From Paenibacillus aceris (GTDB lineage: Bacteria; Bacillota; Bacilli; Paenibacillales; NBRC-103111), in the NCBI RefSeq assembly GCF_017874035.1, contig NZ_JAGGKV010000015.1, forward strand, positions 1-64,000: a DNA stretch of 64,000 nucleotides, in the 5' to 3' direction. The translations under genes and the position numbers were made by a program. Below the pieces are notes generated by a model. It did not search any database. It was not told the origin of the DNA and worked only from the letters and a program-made list of their open reading frames with translations. Positions 47,358 to 55,675 of the stretch are shown one piece after another; position 1 is the stretch's first letter, and each line of letters starts with the position of its first letter.

Positions 47358-48329
47358 TTATAAGATATAGTAGTGCCAAACTTGATTGATCTTTTTTTTA
47401 TATACTCTATTTTGCTTTTCAAGCAAATCTAAATATCCGATAATTTCGGAAATTACGAAAGGAAATTCACTGCGATACAATTCTTTGAAAAAGGCTGCTG
47501 CCAGCTCGCTCGGTATTGAAATTCCACTTGCAACCAACTGACATATTTTATCGGCTCTTCGATAAATTCGCTGTAATCTTCGGCTTATTAGCTCCTTAAA
47601 ATGGTATATCGGTTCTCCGTGCCCGGAAAATACGGTCTCCATTTCAAGTCCTAGACACTTGTGTAGCGAATCCATATGTTGAACTAATGTCGGAAGACGT
47701 TGACCCGCCCGGTCAGGTTCGATAAGCGCGTTACTAGACATATGGCTGATTAGGAGATCTCCTGCAAAAAGCCACTTTCGTTGTAAATGACCCAGTACGA
47801 TGTGATCAGGAGAATGGCCGGCGGTCTCTATGACCCTAAGCCCCGAAAGCATAGCCCCATCATACAGCGGTATAATGGGGCTATCAATTCTATGCAGCCT
47901 ATTAGCAGTACCTGCTTCCCTCATAAGCGTAACATGTTGCCTACCGATGTCGCCGCACCCCATGTTTTGATATAATTCTTGGAAAAATTGGATCCTTAAC
48001 TTTGAAAATTCTTCCTCCCTCTTTAAGCGGTGAATCGATTCATGATGAGCATAGATCGGAATGTCATGAGTAGCGATAATGCGATTGATGATGCCAATAT
48101 GATCCGGATGACTATGTGTGATAACGATTCGACCCAAATCTCCAATGACAAATCCGTTTCCGGCCATCACTGCCAAAAATGCTTCCCAACATTCTTCCGA
48201 GTTGACCCCGGCATCAATTAAAGTGAGCAAACCCGCTTCCTGGAATAAATAAAAATTAAACGTTCGTAAGCTGTAAGGATTCGGAACCACAATCGGATAC
48301 ACAGAACATCCTGCCTGCGTTATCATCAA
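47358..48329 (-). CDS. MBL-fold metallo-hydrolase
   Basis: About 322 residues. The metal motif ITHSHPDHIG (HxHxDH) sits near residue 75. IETAGHSPDHIVLG and FAGDLLISH supply the next His and Asp ligands, and FSGHGEPI the last His. The C-terminal 90 residues are helical. Members hydrolyse thioesters, lactones or phosphodiesters. It starts two bases after the stop of the P-loop gene (TTG 48329 or ATG 48326), so it is the last gene of the long train from the right edge. A role in releasing a thioester-bound product is possible but only inferred. Confidence 0.85.
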   Translation of the reverse strand: MMITQAGCSVYPIVVPNPYSLRTFNFYLFQEAGLLTLIDAGVNSEECWEAFLAVMAGNGFVIGDLGRIVITHSHPDHIGIINRIIATHDIPIYAHHESIHRLKREEEFSKLRIQFFQELYQNMGCGDIGRQHVTLMREAGTANRLHRIDSPIIPLYDGAMLSGLRVIETAGHSPDHIVLGHLQRKWLFAGDLLISHMSSNALIEPDRAGQRLPTLVQHMDSLHKCLGLEMETVFSGHGEPIYHFKELISRRLQRIYRRADKICQLVASGISIPSELAAAFFKELYRSEFPFVISEIIGYLDLLEKQNRVYKKKINQVWHYYIL

Positions 48330-48331
48330 AA

Positions 48332-49132
48332 CTATTTCAGTCTCCTTCTAGCATGTTCAGGCTTGTTTATTTTTTCTTTATGGATGGATGTCCACTCAAT
48401 GTTGACTTCAAATGAAATATTCAAGCAATAAAGCAAGACTGCAGTGACATGTTCCTTCCAATTTTGAAGTGATTCAATCGTACCCCCGCGCTGCAAAGAC
48501 AACTTAATGAATACTTTATTTCTATCTACTTGTACGGAATGAATCTGCAGCATTGAATCTGCCGAGAACGAGACGATATCCCTTATGCATTGAGGGTATA
48601 TGGTTATTTTATCTCTCGAGAACGCCGGCTTCACCAGAATAACTTCTTCTCTCTGCTTGCCAAAATGAATGATCTGCTTACTAAACCAGCCGATATACGT
48701 TTTCTCGACTTCATCAGGAACAATTGGAATCACATGATAGCCGATACGCCGACGTTCTCCGGCCAACTTCAACTCTTCCTCCGTTTGGAAGGATTCAATT
48801 GGCAGCCATTCGATGGCACTCGGCAAATCCAGACGCTGCACAATCTTCTCAACCATCTTCTTGGAAGTACCAATCACCAGAATCTTTTTGATCCCAGTCC
48901 TCATTATATAGTTGTATACTTGCAGGCGATGGGAGTCTGTGAAAAATATAGCTGTTTTCGTGGCGGCATACGCGGTGCGTTCATTTTTTGCGGATTTCCC
49001 TGCTACACGCTGTTTGTCCATGATTAAAATCCCGTCGTCCACCACAGCGTCAATCTGATAGAGTGCAACAATCTCACTGGATTTATAGCTCTTGCCGGTT
49101 CCGCTTTTGCCATATAACCCGTATACTTCCAT
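48332..49132 (-). CDS. P-loop NTPase, unknown family
   Basis: 266 residues. Walker A is GLYGKSGTGKSYKS at the N-terminus. A probable Walker B-like strand is ILVIGTSKK. The C-terminal part is basic and strand-rich, ending HARRRLK. Not recognised beyond the P-loop. GGAG lies 9 bases before the ATG. It follows accC by 98 bases with a hairpin between, and precedes the MBL-fold gene by two bases, so the two form a pair. Confidence 0.75.
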   Translation of the reverse strand: MEVYGLYGKSGTGKSYKSSEIVALYQIDAVVDDGILIMDKQRVAGKSAKNERTAYAATKTAIFFTDSHRLQVYNYIMRTGIKKILVIGTSKKMVEKIVQRLDLPSAIEWLPIESFQTEEELKLAGERRRIGYHVIPIVPDEVEKTYIGWFSKQIIHFGKQREEVILVKPAFSRDKITIYPQCIRDIVSFSADSMLQIHSVQVDRNKVFIKLSLQRGGTIESLQNWKEHVTAVLLYCLNISFEVNIEWTSIHKEKINKPEHARRRLK

Positions 49133-49186
49133 ATCTGCACCACTCCATTTTGACTAGCGGCCTCATTCCCCTTCGTCGATTGCGAT

Positions 49187-49212
49187 AAAGGGATTAGCAC
49201 AATAATCCCTTT
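49187..49212 (-). other. Hairpin after accC
   Basis: A perfect 10-bp stem AAAGGGATTA/TAATCCCTTT with a 6-base loop, 19 bases after the accC stop, without a long T tract. It may partly terminate or process the operon before the P-loop/MBL pair. Confidence 0.55.
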
Positions 49213-49230
49213 ACCCAATCTCTATCCCAA

Positions 49231-50613
49231 TCACGGTTCCGGCGCATCCTTCGGTGTGTTCACATTGTATTCTTCCAAAAACTTAATATCAAAGCTCCCG
49301 CCAACAAAAATCGGATGCTGCAGTAGTCTCTGATGAAAAGGAATCGTCGTGCGTACACCTTCAATAAAAAATTCACCAAGCGCACGTTGCATTCTTGCGA
49401 TTGCGTCATCCCTGTTCTTGCCCCACACAATCAGTTTGGCAATCATGGAATCATAGTGCGGAGGAATGGTGTAATCCACGTAGACAGCGCTATCGACACG
49501 AACACCAAAGCCACCAGGCGGCAAATAAAATTGAATTCGACCCGGCGATGGCATAAAATTCCGTGCAGGATCTTCCGCATTAATCCTGCACTCGATGGCG
49601 CAGCCTCGCATATCGACATCTTCCTGGCGAAATGAGAGCTGATTTCCTTCCGCTACACGAATCATTTCTTGCACGATGTCCACGCCAGTAACCATTTCGG
49701 TCACGGGATGCTCCACTTGAATTCTCGTATTCATCTCCATGAAATAAAAACTGCCATCCTCACCAAGCAGAAATTCTAATGTCCCCGCACCCGTATAATT
49801 GACCGCTTTGGCAGCTCGTACCGCCGCCTCGCCCATTAGTCTTCGTATTTCCGAAGTCAACGTCGGGCATGGGGATTCTTCCACAAGCTTCTGGCGTCTG
49901 CGCTGAATGGAACAATCTCTTTCACCCAAATGCACCACATTCCCGTGATGGTCTGCCATGATTTGAATCTCCACATGTTTCATACCGGTCAAAAATTTCT
50001 CCAGATACACGCCCGCATTGCCGAATGCCATCTGAGCTTCCTGCTTGGCAGCTGTTACCTGGCGGATCAGTTCCTCTTTGTCGTGGACGACGCGAATCCC
50101 CTTGCCTCCACCGCCGGCAGTCGCTTTGATAATGACTGGATAACCGATGTCCCCTGCAATCCGAATCGCTTCCTCGGTCGAATCAATGATGCCGTCCGAC
50201 CCCGGAATAACGGGGACTTGCGCCTCTTTCATCGTCTGTTTGGCTGAAGACTTATCCCCCATCCTAGCAATGGCAGATGCGGAGGGGCCGATAAACTTTA
50301 TATTGACGCTCGAACACAACTCAGCGAAATCAGCGTTCTCCGCAAGGAAACCATAACCTGGATGGATAGCGTCTGCACCTGTTAACATCGCTACACTGAT
50401 CAAGTTGTCGAAACGAAGATAGCTGTCCTTCGAAGCGAATGGACCGATGCAATAGGCTTCATCAGCCAATTGTACATGCAGCGCATCGCGATCCGCTTCG
50501 GAGTAAACAGCCACCGACTGAATGCCAAGCTCTTTGCAAGCTCGGATAATACGTACGGCGATTTCCCCGCGATTGGCGATAACCACCTTTCGGAATTGTC
50601 CAACATCGCTCAT
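49231..50613 (-). CDS. accC: Acetyl-CoA carboxylase, biotin carboxylase subunit
   Basis: About 460 residues, the usual AccC length. It opens KVVIANRGEIAVRIIRACKELG and has the ATP-grasp Gly loop KATAGGGGKGIRVV. ERDCSIQRRRQKLVEESPCP is the bicarbonate/biotin region, and MEMNTRIQVEHPVTEMVTG holds the metal-binding Glu and Asn. It carboxylates biotin on AccB with ATP and bicarbonate. ATG 50613 overlaps the accB stop (ATGA). Its place inside a biosynthetic gene cluster suggests a dedicated malonyl-CoA supply, separate from a housekeeping copy. Confidence 0.96.
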   Translation of the reverse strand: MSDVGQFRKVVIANRGEIAVRIIRACKELGIQSVAVYSEADRDALHVQLADEAYCIGPFASKDSYLRFDNLISVAMLTGADAIHPGYGFLAENADFAELCSSVNIKFIGPSASAIARMGDKSSAKQTMKEAQVPVIPGSDGIIDSTEEAIRIAGDIGYPVIIKATAGGGGKGIRVVHDKEELIRQVTAAKQEAQMAFGNAGVYLEKFLTGMKHVEIQIMADHHGNVVHLGERDCSIQRRRQKLVEESPCPTLTSEIRRLMGEAAVRAAKAVNYTGAGTLEFLLGEDGSFYFMEMNTRIQVEHPVTEMVTGVDIVQEMIRVAEGNQLSFRQEDVDMRGCAIECRINAEDPARNFMPSPGRIQFYLPPGGFGVRVDSAVYVDYTIPPHYDSMIAKLIVWGKNRDDAIARMQRALGEFFIEGVRTTIPFHQRLLQHPIFVGGSFDIKFLEEYNVNTPKDAPEP

Positions 50614-51134
50614 ATCAGCTTCACCAGAAACATCGGCTGACCATATTCCACGAGTTGGCCGTTTTCCACCAGAATCTGCACAATTTCGCCTGCACATTCC
50701 GCCTCGATTTCATTCATCAGCTTCATGGCTTCCAAGATGCAAACGACCGTCCTTTCTTTCACCTGATCGCCTACTTTTACAAATACAGGTTTATCTGGAG
50801 AAGGAGCGTGATAGAAGGTTCCTACCATTGGTGATAAAATCGGTTTGAGTTCCGCTTTCGCGTCCAGCAGAGGTTGTGCAGGGCTAAACGCTTCAACGGA
50901 AATGCCCGTTTGCATAACGGAAGGTTCTTGTTTCTGCGAAGTCGGCCGAATCGGCTGATCGATCAGAATAGTTGGAGAAACGTGGCGGTAATCCGGTTGT
51001 GCCGTAGCACCGGCTCTTGTCTTATTTTGTTTGCAGATCATTAATCGCAAACCTTCATTTTCCAGCTCCAGCTCTTCAATGGAACTAGCATCGACCGTCC
51101 TAATCAATTCACTAATTTCTTTAAAGCTCAGCAT
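50610..51134 (-). CDS. accB: Biotin carboxyl carrier protein of acetyl-CoA carboxylase
   Basis: About 174 residues. The N-terminal helical segment is ISELIRTVDASSIEELELE. A Pro/Ala/Thr linker is followed by the biotinyl domain with VCILEAMKLMNEIEAE, whose Lys carries biotin, and the thumb region APSPDKPVFVKVGD. It carries carboxyl groups from AccC to AccA/AccD. ATG 51134 is chosen from GGAG 8 bases upstream. Part of the accD-accA-accB-accC block; accB and accC overlap. Confidence 0.95.
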   Translation of the reverse strand: MLSFKEISELIRTVDASSIEELELENEGLRLMICKQNKTRAGATAQPDYRHVSPTILIDQPIRPTSQKQEPSVMQTGISVEAFSPAQPLLDAKAELKPILSPMVGTFYHAPSPDKPVFVKVGDQVKERTVVCILEAMKLMNEIEAECAGEIVQILVENGQLVEYGQPMFLVKLI

Positions 51135-51180
51135 GCTGCATTCTCCTTCATCCGACGTATCCATATGCCATTCATAGGGA

Positions 51181-52194
51181 TTACACGTTGATTAAAATCT
51201 CGGTATGCGTTACTTTGCTACTTTTCTTTTGAATTTTGGGTTCACTGGTATCGAAAGAGAATGTTCCCATCTTGCGGAATTTCTTATAGCGGTCCTCACG
51301 CAATTGTTTTTTGTCCATTAATTGCAACACCCGCAGATGTCGAAGAACGGCATTTTTCATTAGAGCCGCCTGTACTTCTATACTGGTAGGAGACGGTTCA
51401 GGAATGATATCATCAATGATTCCAAGCTCCTGCAAATCTTGAGCTGTAATCTTCATTGCTCCAGCAGCTTGTTCCGCTTTGGACGCATCTTTCCACAAAA
51501 TGGCCGCTGCCGCATTCGGTGAAGCCACTGAATAAATCGCATGTTCCAGCATCATGACCCTGTTCCCTACACCTAGAGCCAACGCGCCGCCGCTGCCTCC
51601 TTCCCCAATGACAATACAGATCACTGGGATGTCGAGCTTGGACATCTCATACAGATTACGGGCAATCGCTTCGGATTGCCCCCGTTCCTCGGCTGCTTCA
51701 CCCGGGAAAGCACCAGGCGTATCGATAAAAGTAATAAGCGGCCGGTTAAACCGATTTGCTTGGTGCATAAGGCGCAGCGCCTTACGAAAGCCTTCTGGAT
51801 GGGGCATTCCGAAGTTTCGACTCAGATTCTCCTTCGTGTTTCTTCCCTTTTGGTGACCAATGACGGTCACAGGGATACCATTTAATTTGGCAATACCTCC
51901 TACAATGGCTTGGTCATCTCCAAACAATCGGTCCCCTTGCATTTCGAAAAAATCTGTAAACATCTGCCGTATATAATCGAGTGTTGTGGGACGCCCCGGA
52001 TGCCTGGCGATCTGCATCTTTTGAGCCGCTGTCAAATTATTGTAGATTTCATCTTTCAATGTGTCGAAGCGCTCTTCTAGAACGGAGATTTCATGCTGAA
52101 AATCCATTTTCTTATCTGTGGAAAAAGATCGTAAATCTTCGATTTTACCGCGAAGCTCCGTAAGCGTTTGTTCAAAAGGCAGATCATTGCGCAT
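51181..52194 (-). CDS. accA: Acetyl-CoA carboxylase carboxyltransferase subunit alpha
   Basis: About 337 residues. The N-terminal coiled-coil is DLRSFSTDKKMDFQHEIS. The crotonase core holds RPLITFIDTPGAFPGEAAEERG and IGEGGSGGALALGVGNRVMM, the Gly-rich acyl-CoA and oxyanion sites. It transfers carboxybiotin CO2 to acetyl-CoA together with AccD. SD TAGGAGGT, 8 bases before ATG 52194. It begins 13 bases after the accD stop. Confidence 0.96.
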   Translation of the reverse strand: MRNDLPFEQTLTELRGKIEDLRSFSTDKKMDFQHEISVLEERFDTLKDEIYNNLTAAQKMQIARHPGRPTTLDYIRQMFTDFFEMQGDRLFGDDQAIVGGIAKLNGIPVTVIGHQKGRNTKENLSRNFGMPHPEGFRKALRLMHQANRFNRPLITFIDTPGAFPGEAAEERGQSEAIARNLYEMSKLDIPVICIVIGEGGSGGALALGVGNRVMMLEHAIYSVASPNAAAAILWKDASKAEQAAGAMKITAQDLQELGIIDDIIPEPSPTSIEVQAALMKNAVLRHLRVLQLMDKKQLREDRYKKFRKMGTFSFDTSEPKIQKKSSKVTHTEILINV

Positions 52195-52207
52195 ACTATA
52201 CAACCTC

Positions 52208-53053
52208 CTAATGGGATTGATGAAGCTCCAGCAATTGAGCAAGTGATGTTCTCAATTCTTTTCGGTGAACAACGCGATCCAGTTGCCCATGATCTAAATG
52301 AAATTCCGACTTCTGGAAGTTATCCGGCAGCTTTTGTTTAATCGTCTGTTCGATGACGATACGTCCGGCAAATCCGAACGCAGCCCCGGGCTCAGCCAAA
52401 ATAATGTCGCCAAGCATGGCAAAACTTGCGGAAACGCCACCGTAAGTCGGATTGGTTATAACAGAAATGTACAATCCACCCTGTTCCTGAAATTTGGCGA
52501 TCGCTCCACTAGTTTTGGCCATCTGCATCAGACAAAGAATACTTTCCTGCATACGGGCTCCGCCGGATGTGGAGAAAATAAGCAACGGCAGCTTCTGTGC
52601 CATCGCAGACTCGATCGCCCTCGTCACCTTCTCACCGACAACCGAGCCCATCGTGCCCGCGAAGAAGTCAAAGCTCATGATCACGCCGATAAGTGGCATT
52701 CCGTTAATCTTGCCTTCTCCCGTAACAACGGCTTCCTTAAGACCCGACTTCTCCTTCTGTACCGCTAATTTATCCGGATACCCAGGAAATTCGAGCGGAT
52801 CCTTGGAAATCATGTCCTCGTCAAATTCCTTAAAGCTGCCCTCATCGAACGTTTCTTTAATTCGCTCATGTACACTCAGTTTGAAATGGTGATCGCATTT
52901 CGAGCAAACTTTGGAGTTTTTGTCCAACTCCTTAAAGTATTGAATCGCTGTGCACTGCGGGCATTTACTTAACAGTCCGTCTGGTATTTCTGACGGAATA
53001 CGGTCTGATGCCGAGGTAATTGTGGCATACGATTTTTTCCTTTGAAATAGCAT
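52208..53053 (-). CDS. accD: Acetyl-CoA carboxylase carboxyltransferase subunit beta
   Basis: About 281 residues. An N-terminal zinc ribbon (CPQC and CSKC pairs) precedes the crotonase-type core with STSGGARMQESILCLMQMAK and NPTYGGVSASFAMLGD. It forms the carboxyltransferase with AccA. ATG 53053 has GAGGTG 6 bases upstream. It lies just after fabD, with the fabD stop codon two bases ahead of its start. Confidence 0.96.
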   Translation of the reverse strand: MLFQRKKSYATITSASDRIPSEIPDGLLSKCPQCTAIQYFKELDKNSKVCSKCDHHFKLSVHERIKETFDEGSFKEFDEDMISKDPLEFPGYPDKLAVQKEKSGLKEAVVTGEGKINGMPLIGVIMSFDFFAGTMGSVVGEKVTRAIESAMAQKLPLLIFSTSGGARMQESILCLMQMAKTSGAIAKFQEQGGLYISVITNPTYGGVSASFAMLGDIILAEPGAAFGFAGRIVIEQTIKQKLPDNFQKSEFHLDHGQLDRVVHRKELRTSLAQLLELHQSH

Positions 53054-53055
53054 GG

Positions 53056-53985
53056 TTACACCTCGCATTGCAGTAACGCATCTGGGTGATTGATGGAACG
53101 CACCGTTACCGAACGGTTAATTTTTTTGATAAGACCTGCCAACACGGTGCCCGGACCAATTTCATAGAACGTGTTTACGCCACGCGCGAGCAGCCACTTG
53201 ATGCTATCTTCCCAAAGGACGGGAGCAGATACTTGCTTGATGAGGGATTGGCGAATCTCCTCAGGATCAGTTAACGGCTCGGCCGAAACGTTGGCGATAA
53301 CCGGAATCCGCGCTGCGTTGAAGGAGACATTAGCTAGCAGCGGAGCAAGCTTATCCCCTGCCGGCTTCATCAAAGAAGAATGAAACGGTCCGCTGACATC
53401 AATCTCCAGTACCCGTTTGGCACCACGCGATTCCGCACGTGCTGATGCCTCCCGCACACCATCATTGGTCCCTGAAATGACGATTTGGCTTCCCGCATTT
53501 AAGTTAGCCAATTCCACTAATCCCGTTTCGCGGCTTACTTCCTCACAAATAAGCACTAATTCTTCTCGGTCGAACCCGATCACTGCAGCCATCCCGCCTT
53601 CACCGTAGGGGACCGTTTCATCCATAAACTTCCCGCGAGCGTGTACGATTCGTACCGCATCCGCAAAATTCAACACACCGGAAGCCACGAGTGCGCTAAA
53701 TTCACCAAGGCTGTGCCCCAACACATAGTGAGGCGTTATACCTGCTTCCCGGAAAGCTTCCAGGTAAGCAACACTAGTTGTAAGTAATGCAGGCTGTGTA
53801 TGATAAGTCTTTTTCAGTTCGTCTGCAGGACCATGAAAAATCAGATCACTTAGCGGGTAGCCGAGCACCCGATCCGCCTCCTCAAAGATGGCACGTGATA
53901 CAGAGAATCGATCTACGAACTCTTTGCCCATCCCTATGCTTTGCGCTCCTTGTCCCGGAAATACAAAGGCGATTTTCGGATTCAC
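53056..53985 (-). CDS. fabD: Malonyl-CoA:ACP transacylase
   Basis: About 309 residues. FVFPGQGAQSIGMG is the N-terminal signature, GHSLGEFSALVASG holds the catalytic Ser, and the His falls in SGPFHSSLM. It loads malonyl from CoA to ACP. GTG at 53985 is favoured by GGAG 8 bases upstream; the TTG at 54003 is less good. It lies between acpS and accD in one transcript and presumably loads the cluster ACP or host AcpP. Confidence 0.95.
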   Translation of the reverse strand: MNPKIAFVFPGQGAQSIGMGKEFVDRFSVSRAIFEEADRVLGYPLSDLIFHGPADELKKTYHTQPALLTTSVAYLEAFREAGITPHYVLGHSLGEFSALVASGVLNFADAVRIVHARGKFMDETVPYGEGGMAAVIGFDREELVLICEEVSRETGLVELANLNAGSQIVISGTNDGVREASARAESRGAKRVLEIDVSGPFHSSLMKPAGDKLAPLLANVSFNAARIPVIANVSAEPLTDPEEIRQSLIKQVSAPVLWEDSIKWLLARGVNTFYEIGPGTVLAGLIKKINRSVTVRSINHPDALLQCEV

Positions 53986-53999
53986 AGTATCCGCTCCTT

Positions 54000-54407
54000 T
54001 CAATGGTTGATAACTGCCTCTATCCTTTCAATCATAACAACCGCTGCAGCGGTATGCTTGGTGTGCGTAATTGTTACATGAGAACGAATTGGCTCCTTGT
54101 ACTGATTCACCAATACGGCTGGAATCATCAATTCCGGTTTGCCTAGGCTGTCGGGCAGGATCTCAAGACTTTTGGGTGTTACAACACTCGAAAGCCCCGT
54201 CCCAAATGCTTTAGAAGCGGCCTCCTTAGCGGCAAAACGTCCAGATAGCCATTCCGTTCTCCGTCTCGGAGCCCGCAATTGTTCGTACAAATGGAGCTCC
54301 CGTTCTGACAGCAACAGTCGGATGAAGGAAGTTTCTTCTCTGGTCACAATTCTCTGAATCCGTTCGATATCAACCAAATCAAGTCCGATCCCTATCAACA
54401 TGGCCAT
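54000..54407 (-). CDS. acpS: Holo-ACP synthase (4'-phosphopantetheinyl transferase, AcpS type)
   Basis: 135 residues, slightly longer than usual (about 120). The conserved magnesium/CoA motifs are GIGLDLVDIERI and WLSGRFAAKEAASKAFGTGL. It attaches phosphopantetheine to ACP Ser residues. It overlaps fabZ at TAATG. A cluster-encoded AcpS next to a discrete ACP gene suggests dedicated activation. Confidence 0.93.
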   Translation of the reverse strand: MAMLIGIGLDLVDIERIQRIVTREETSFIRLLLSERELHLYEQLRAPRRRTEWLSGRFAAKEAASKAFGTGLSSVVTPKSLEILPDSLGKPELMIPAVLVNQYKEPIRSHVTITHTKHTAAAVVMIERIEAVINH

Positions 54408-54874
54408 TATCCCTCGGGGAGGAAAAAGATCAGTTCGCCTTTTGCTACTTTGGCTTGCGTATTGCCATTGATGATCCGCACCTTGGTTGTATGATAGTTG
54501 CCGAGCTTCTCCTTCATTTCCACGATGATGTGCAAAGTATCGCCAGGACGACTCGGATTAATAAACCGGAAATCTTGCGTACGTACCAAATATCCGATGC
54601 GTGATTCCGTAGAAACCGAATCTTCCAATGCAATCGATAGCAGCATACTTGCCTGTGCTGCCATCTCAATCATTAGAACACCTGGAACGATCGGTTCCCC
54701 GGGGAAATGACCGGCGAAATATGGTTCATTATAAGCAACATTCTTCACGCATTCGATGGTATTGCCTTCCAAACGGATCACTCGGTCGATAAATAGGAAC
54801 GGGGGCGATTGCTTCAATATCTGATGCGGAGGTCTGTTCAGCACATCCATTTGTTGTTTTTCCAATACGCTCAT
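54407..54874 (-). CDS. fabZ: 3-hydroxyacyl-ACP dehydratase
   Basis: 155 residues, a hot-dog fold. The catalytic pair is His in YFAGHFPGEPIVPG and Glu in MIEMAAQA. FLFIDRVIRLEG is the N-terminal signature. It dehydrates 3-hydroxyacyl-ACP to trans-2-enoyl-ACP. The AGGGGG site is about 11 bases before the ATG. It starts 18 bases after the crotonase gene. Confidence 0.95.
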   Translation of the reverse strand: MSVLEKQQMDVLNRPPHQILKQSPPFLFIDRVIRLEGNTIECVKNVAYNEPYFAGHFPGEPIVPGVLMIEMAAQASMLLSIALEDSVSTESRIGYLVRTQDFRFINPSRPGDTLHIIVEMKEKLGNYHTTKVRIINGNTQAKVAKGELIFFLPEG

Positions 54875-54892
54875 TCTTTATTAAACCCCCTG

Positions 54893-55675
54893 TCAATTAG
54901 TCAGTGACATCCCTGCAACGTTTTTTAACCGGCCTGTAAGCTCTGGATATTTCAAGCAATCCGACAGATACCGTTTTTCCTTATCCAAGTGCTCTTCCAA
55001 TGTGGAGTAAAACGACGTGCGGAGCAGTTCTTTCATCCGTTGCAGATTTCTAACTTCACCTTGTACAAACTGACGGCATAACGTGTCAATGCGCTCTAAC
55101 ATGACTGCCCTTTTCTCTACTACATCATGAAAGAGACCCCAATCAGCCACTTCCTTCGCAGTAAACATGCGTCCGGTCAGCAACAATTCCATCGTATGCG
55201 AAAGTCCGATATAGCGAGGAAGGAAATAACTTGCGCTTAAGTCCGGTGTGAACCCCATATAATGGAAGTTTTCTACGAACTTCGCTTTCTCTTCAGCGAT
55301 CCGGTAATCGCAAGCAAGCATAATGTTAAGACCACCACCATAGGCATATCCGTGAACACCTGCAATGGTCAGCTTGGGCGAATGATAAATTTCCAAAATC
55401 ACTTGATTGAGTTTCTCCACCACCTCGGACAACAAAGCTGCCCCATTCTGAAGCGTGGATAGTTCAATAAGCTCATCAAGTGCAGGTCCGGAGGAAAAGA
55501 ACGCTCGTGCCTTAGAAAGAAACACAATCGCGTTGCAGCTCGGATTCTCATTCGCTTCCCGCACAGCTTCATATAGTTCAGTCGCCATTGCAAGATCCAA
55601 ACTATTTCTCGTTTCAGGATTGTTCATTAAAATGTAATAAATCCCTTCTTTACTGTCGACTTGTATCGAGCTCAT
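54893..55675 (-). CDS. Enoyl-CoA hydratase/isomerase (crotonase) family protein
   Basis: 260 residues. The crotonase oxyanion motifs are FSSGPALDELIELS and IAGVHGYAYGGGLNIMLACDYRI. The second catalytic Glu position of hydratases appears changed (FTPDLSASYFLPR), like isomerases or decarboxylases of PKS clusters (PksH/PksI group). It may shift or remove a double bond, decarboxylate, or eliminate a leaving group on the acyl chain. The ATG overlaps the flavoprotein stop by four bases. Exact reaction unknown. Confidence 0.85.
   Translation of the reverse strand: MSSIQVDSKEGIYYILMNNPETRNSLDLAMATELYEAVREANENPSCNAIVFLSKARAFFSSGPALDELIELSTLQNGAALLSEVVEKLNQVILEIYHSPKLTIAGVHGYAYGGGLNIMLACDYRIAEEKAKFVENFHYMGFTPDLSASYFLPRYIGLSHTMELLLTGRMFTAKEVADWGLFHDVVEKRAVMLERIDTLCRQFVQGEVRNLQRMKELLRTSFYSTLEEHLDKEKRYLSDCLKYPELTGRLKNVAGMSLTN

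Noticed and set aside
52494..52892. Plus-strand open frame of 132 codons
   Set aside because: Antisense to accD; shadow frame.
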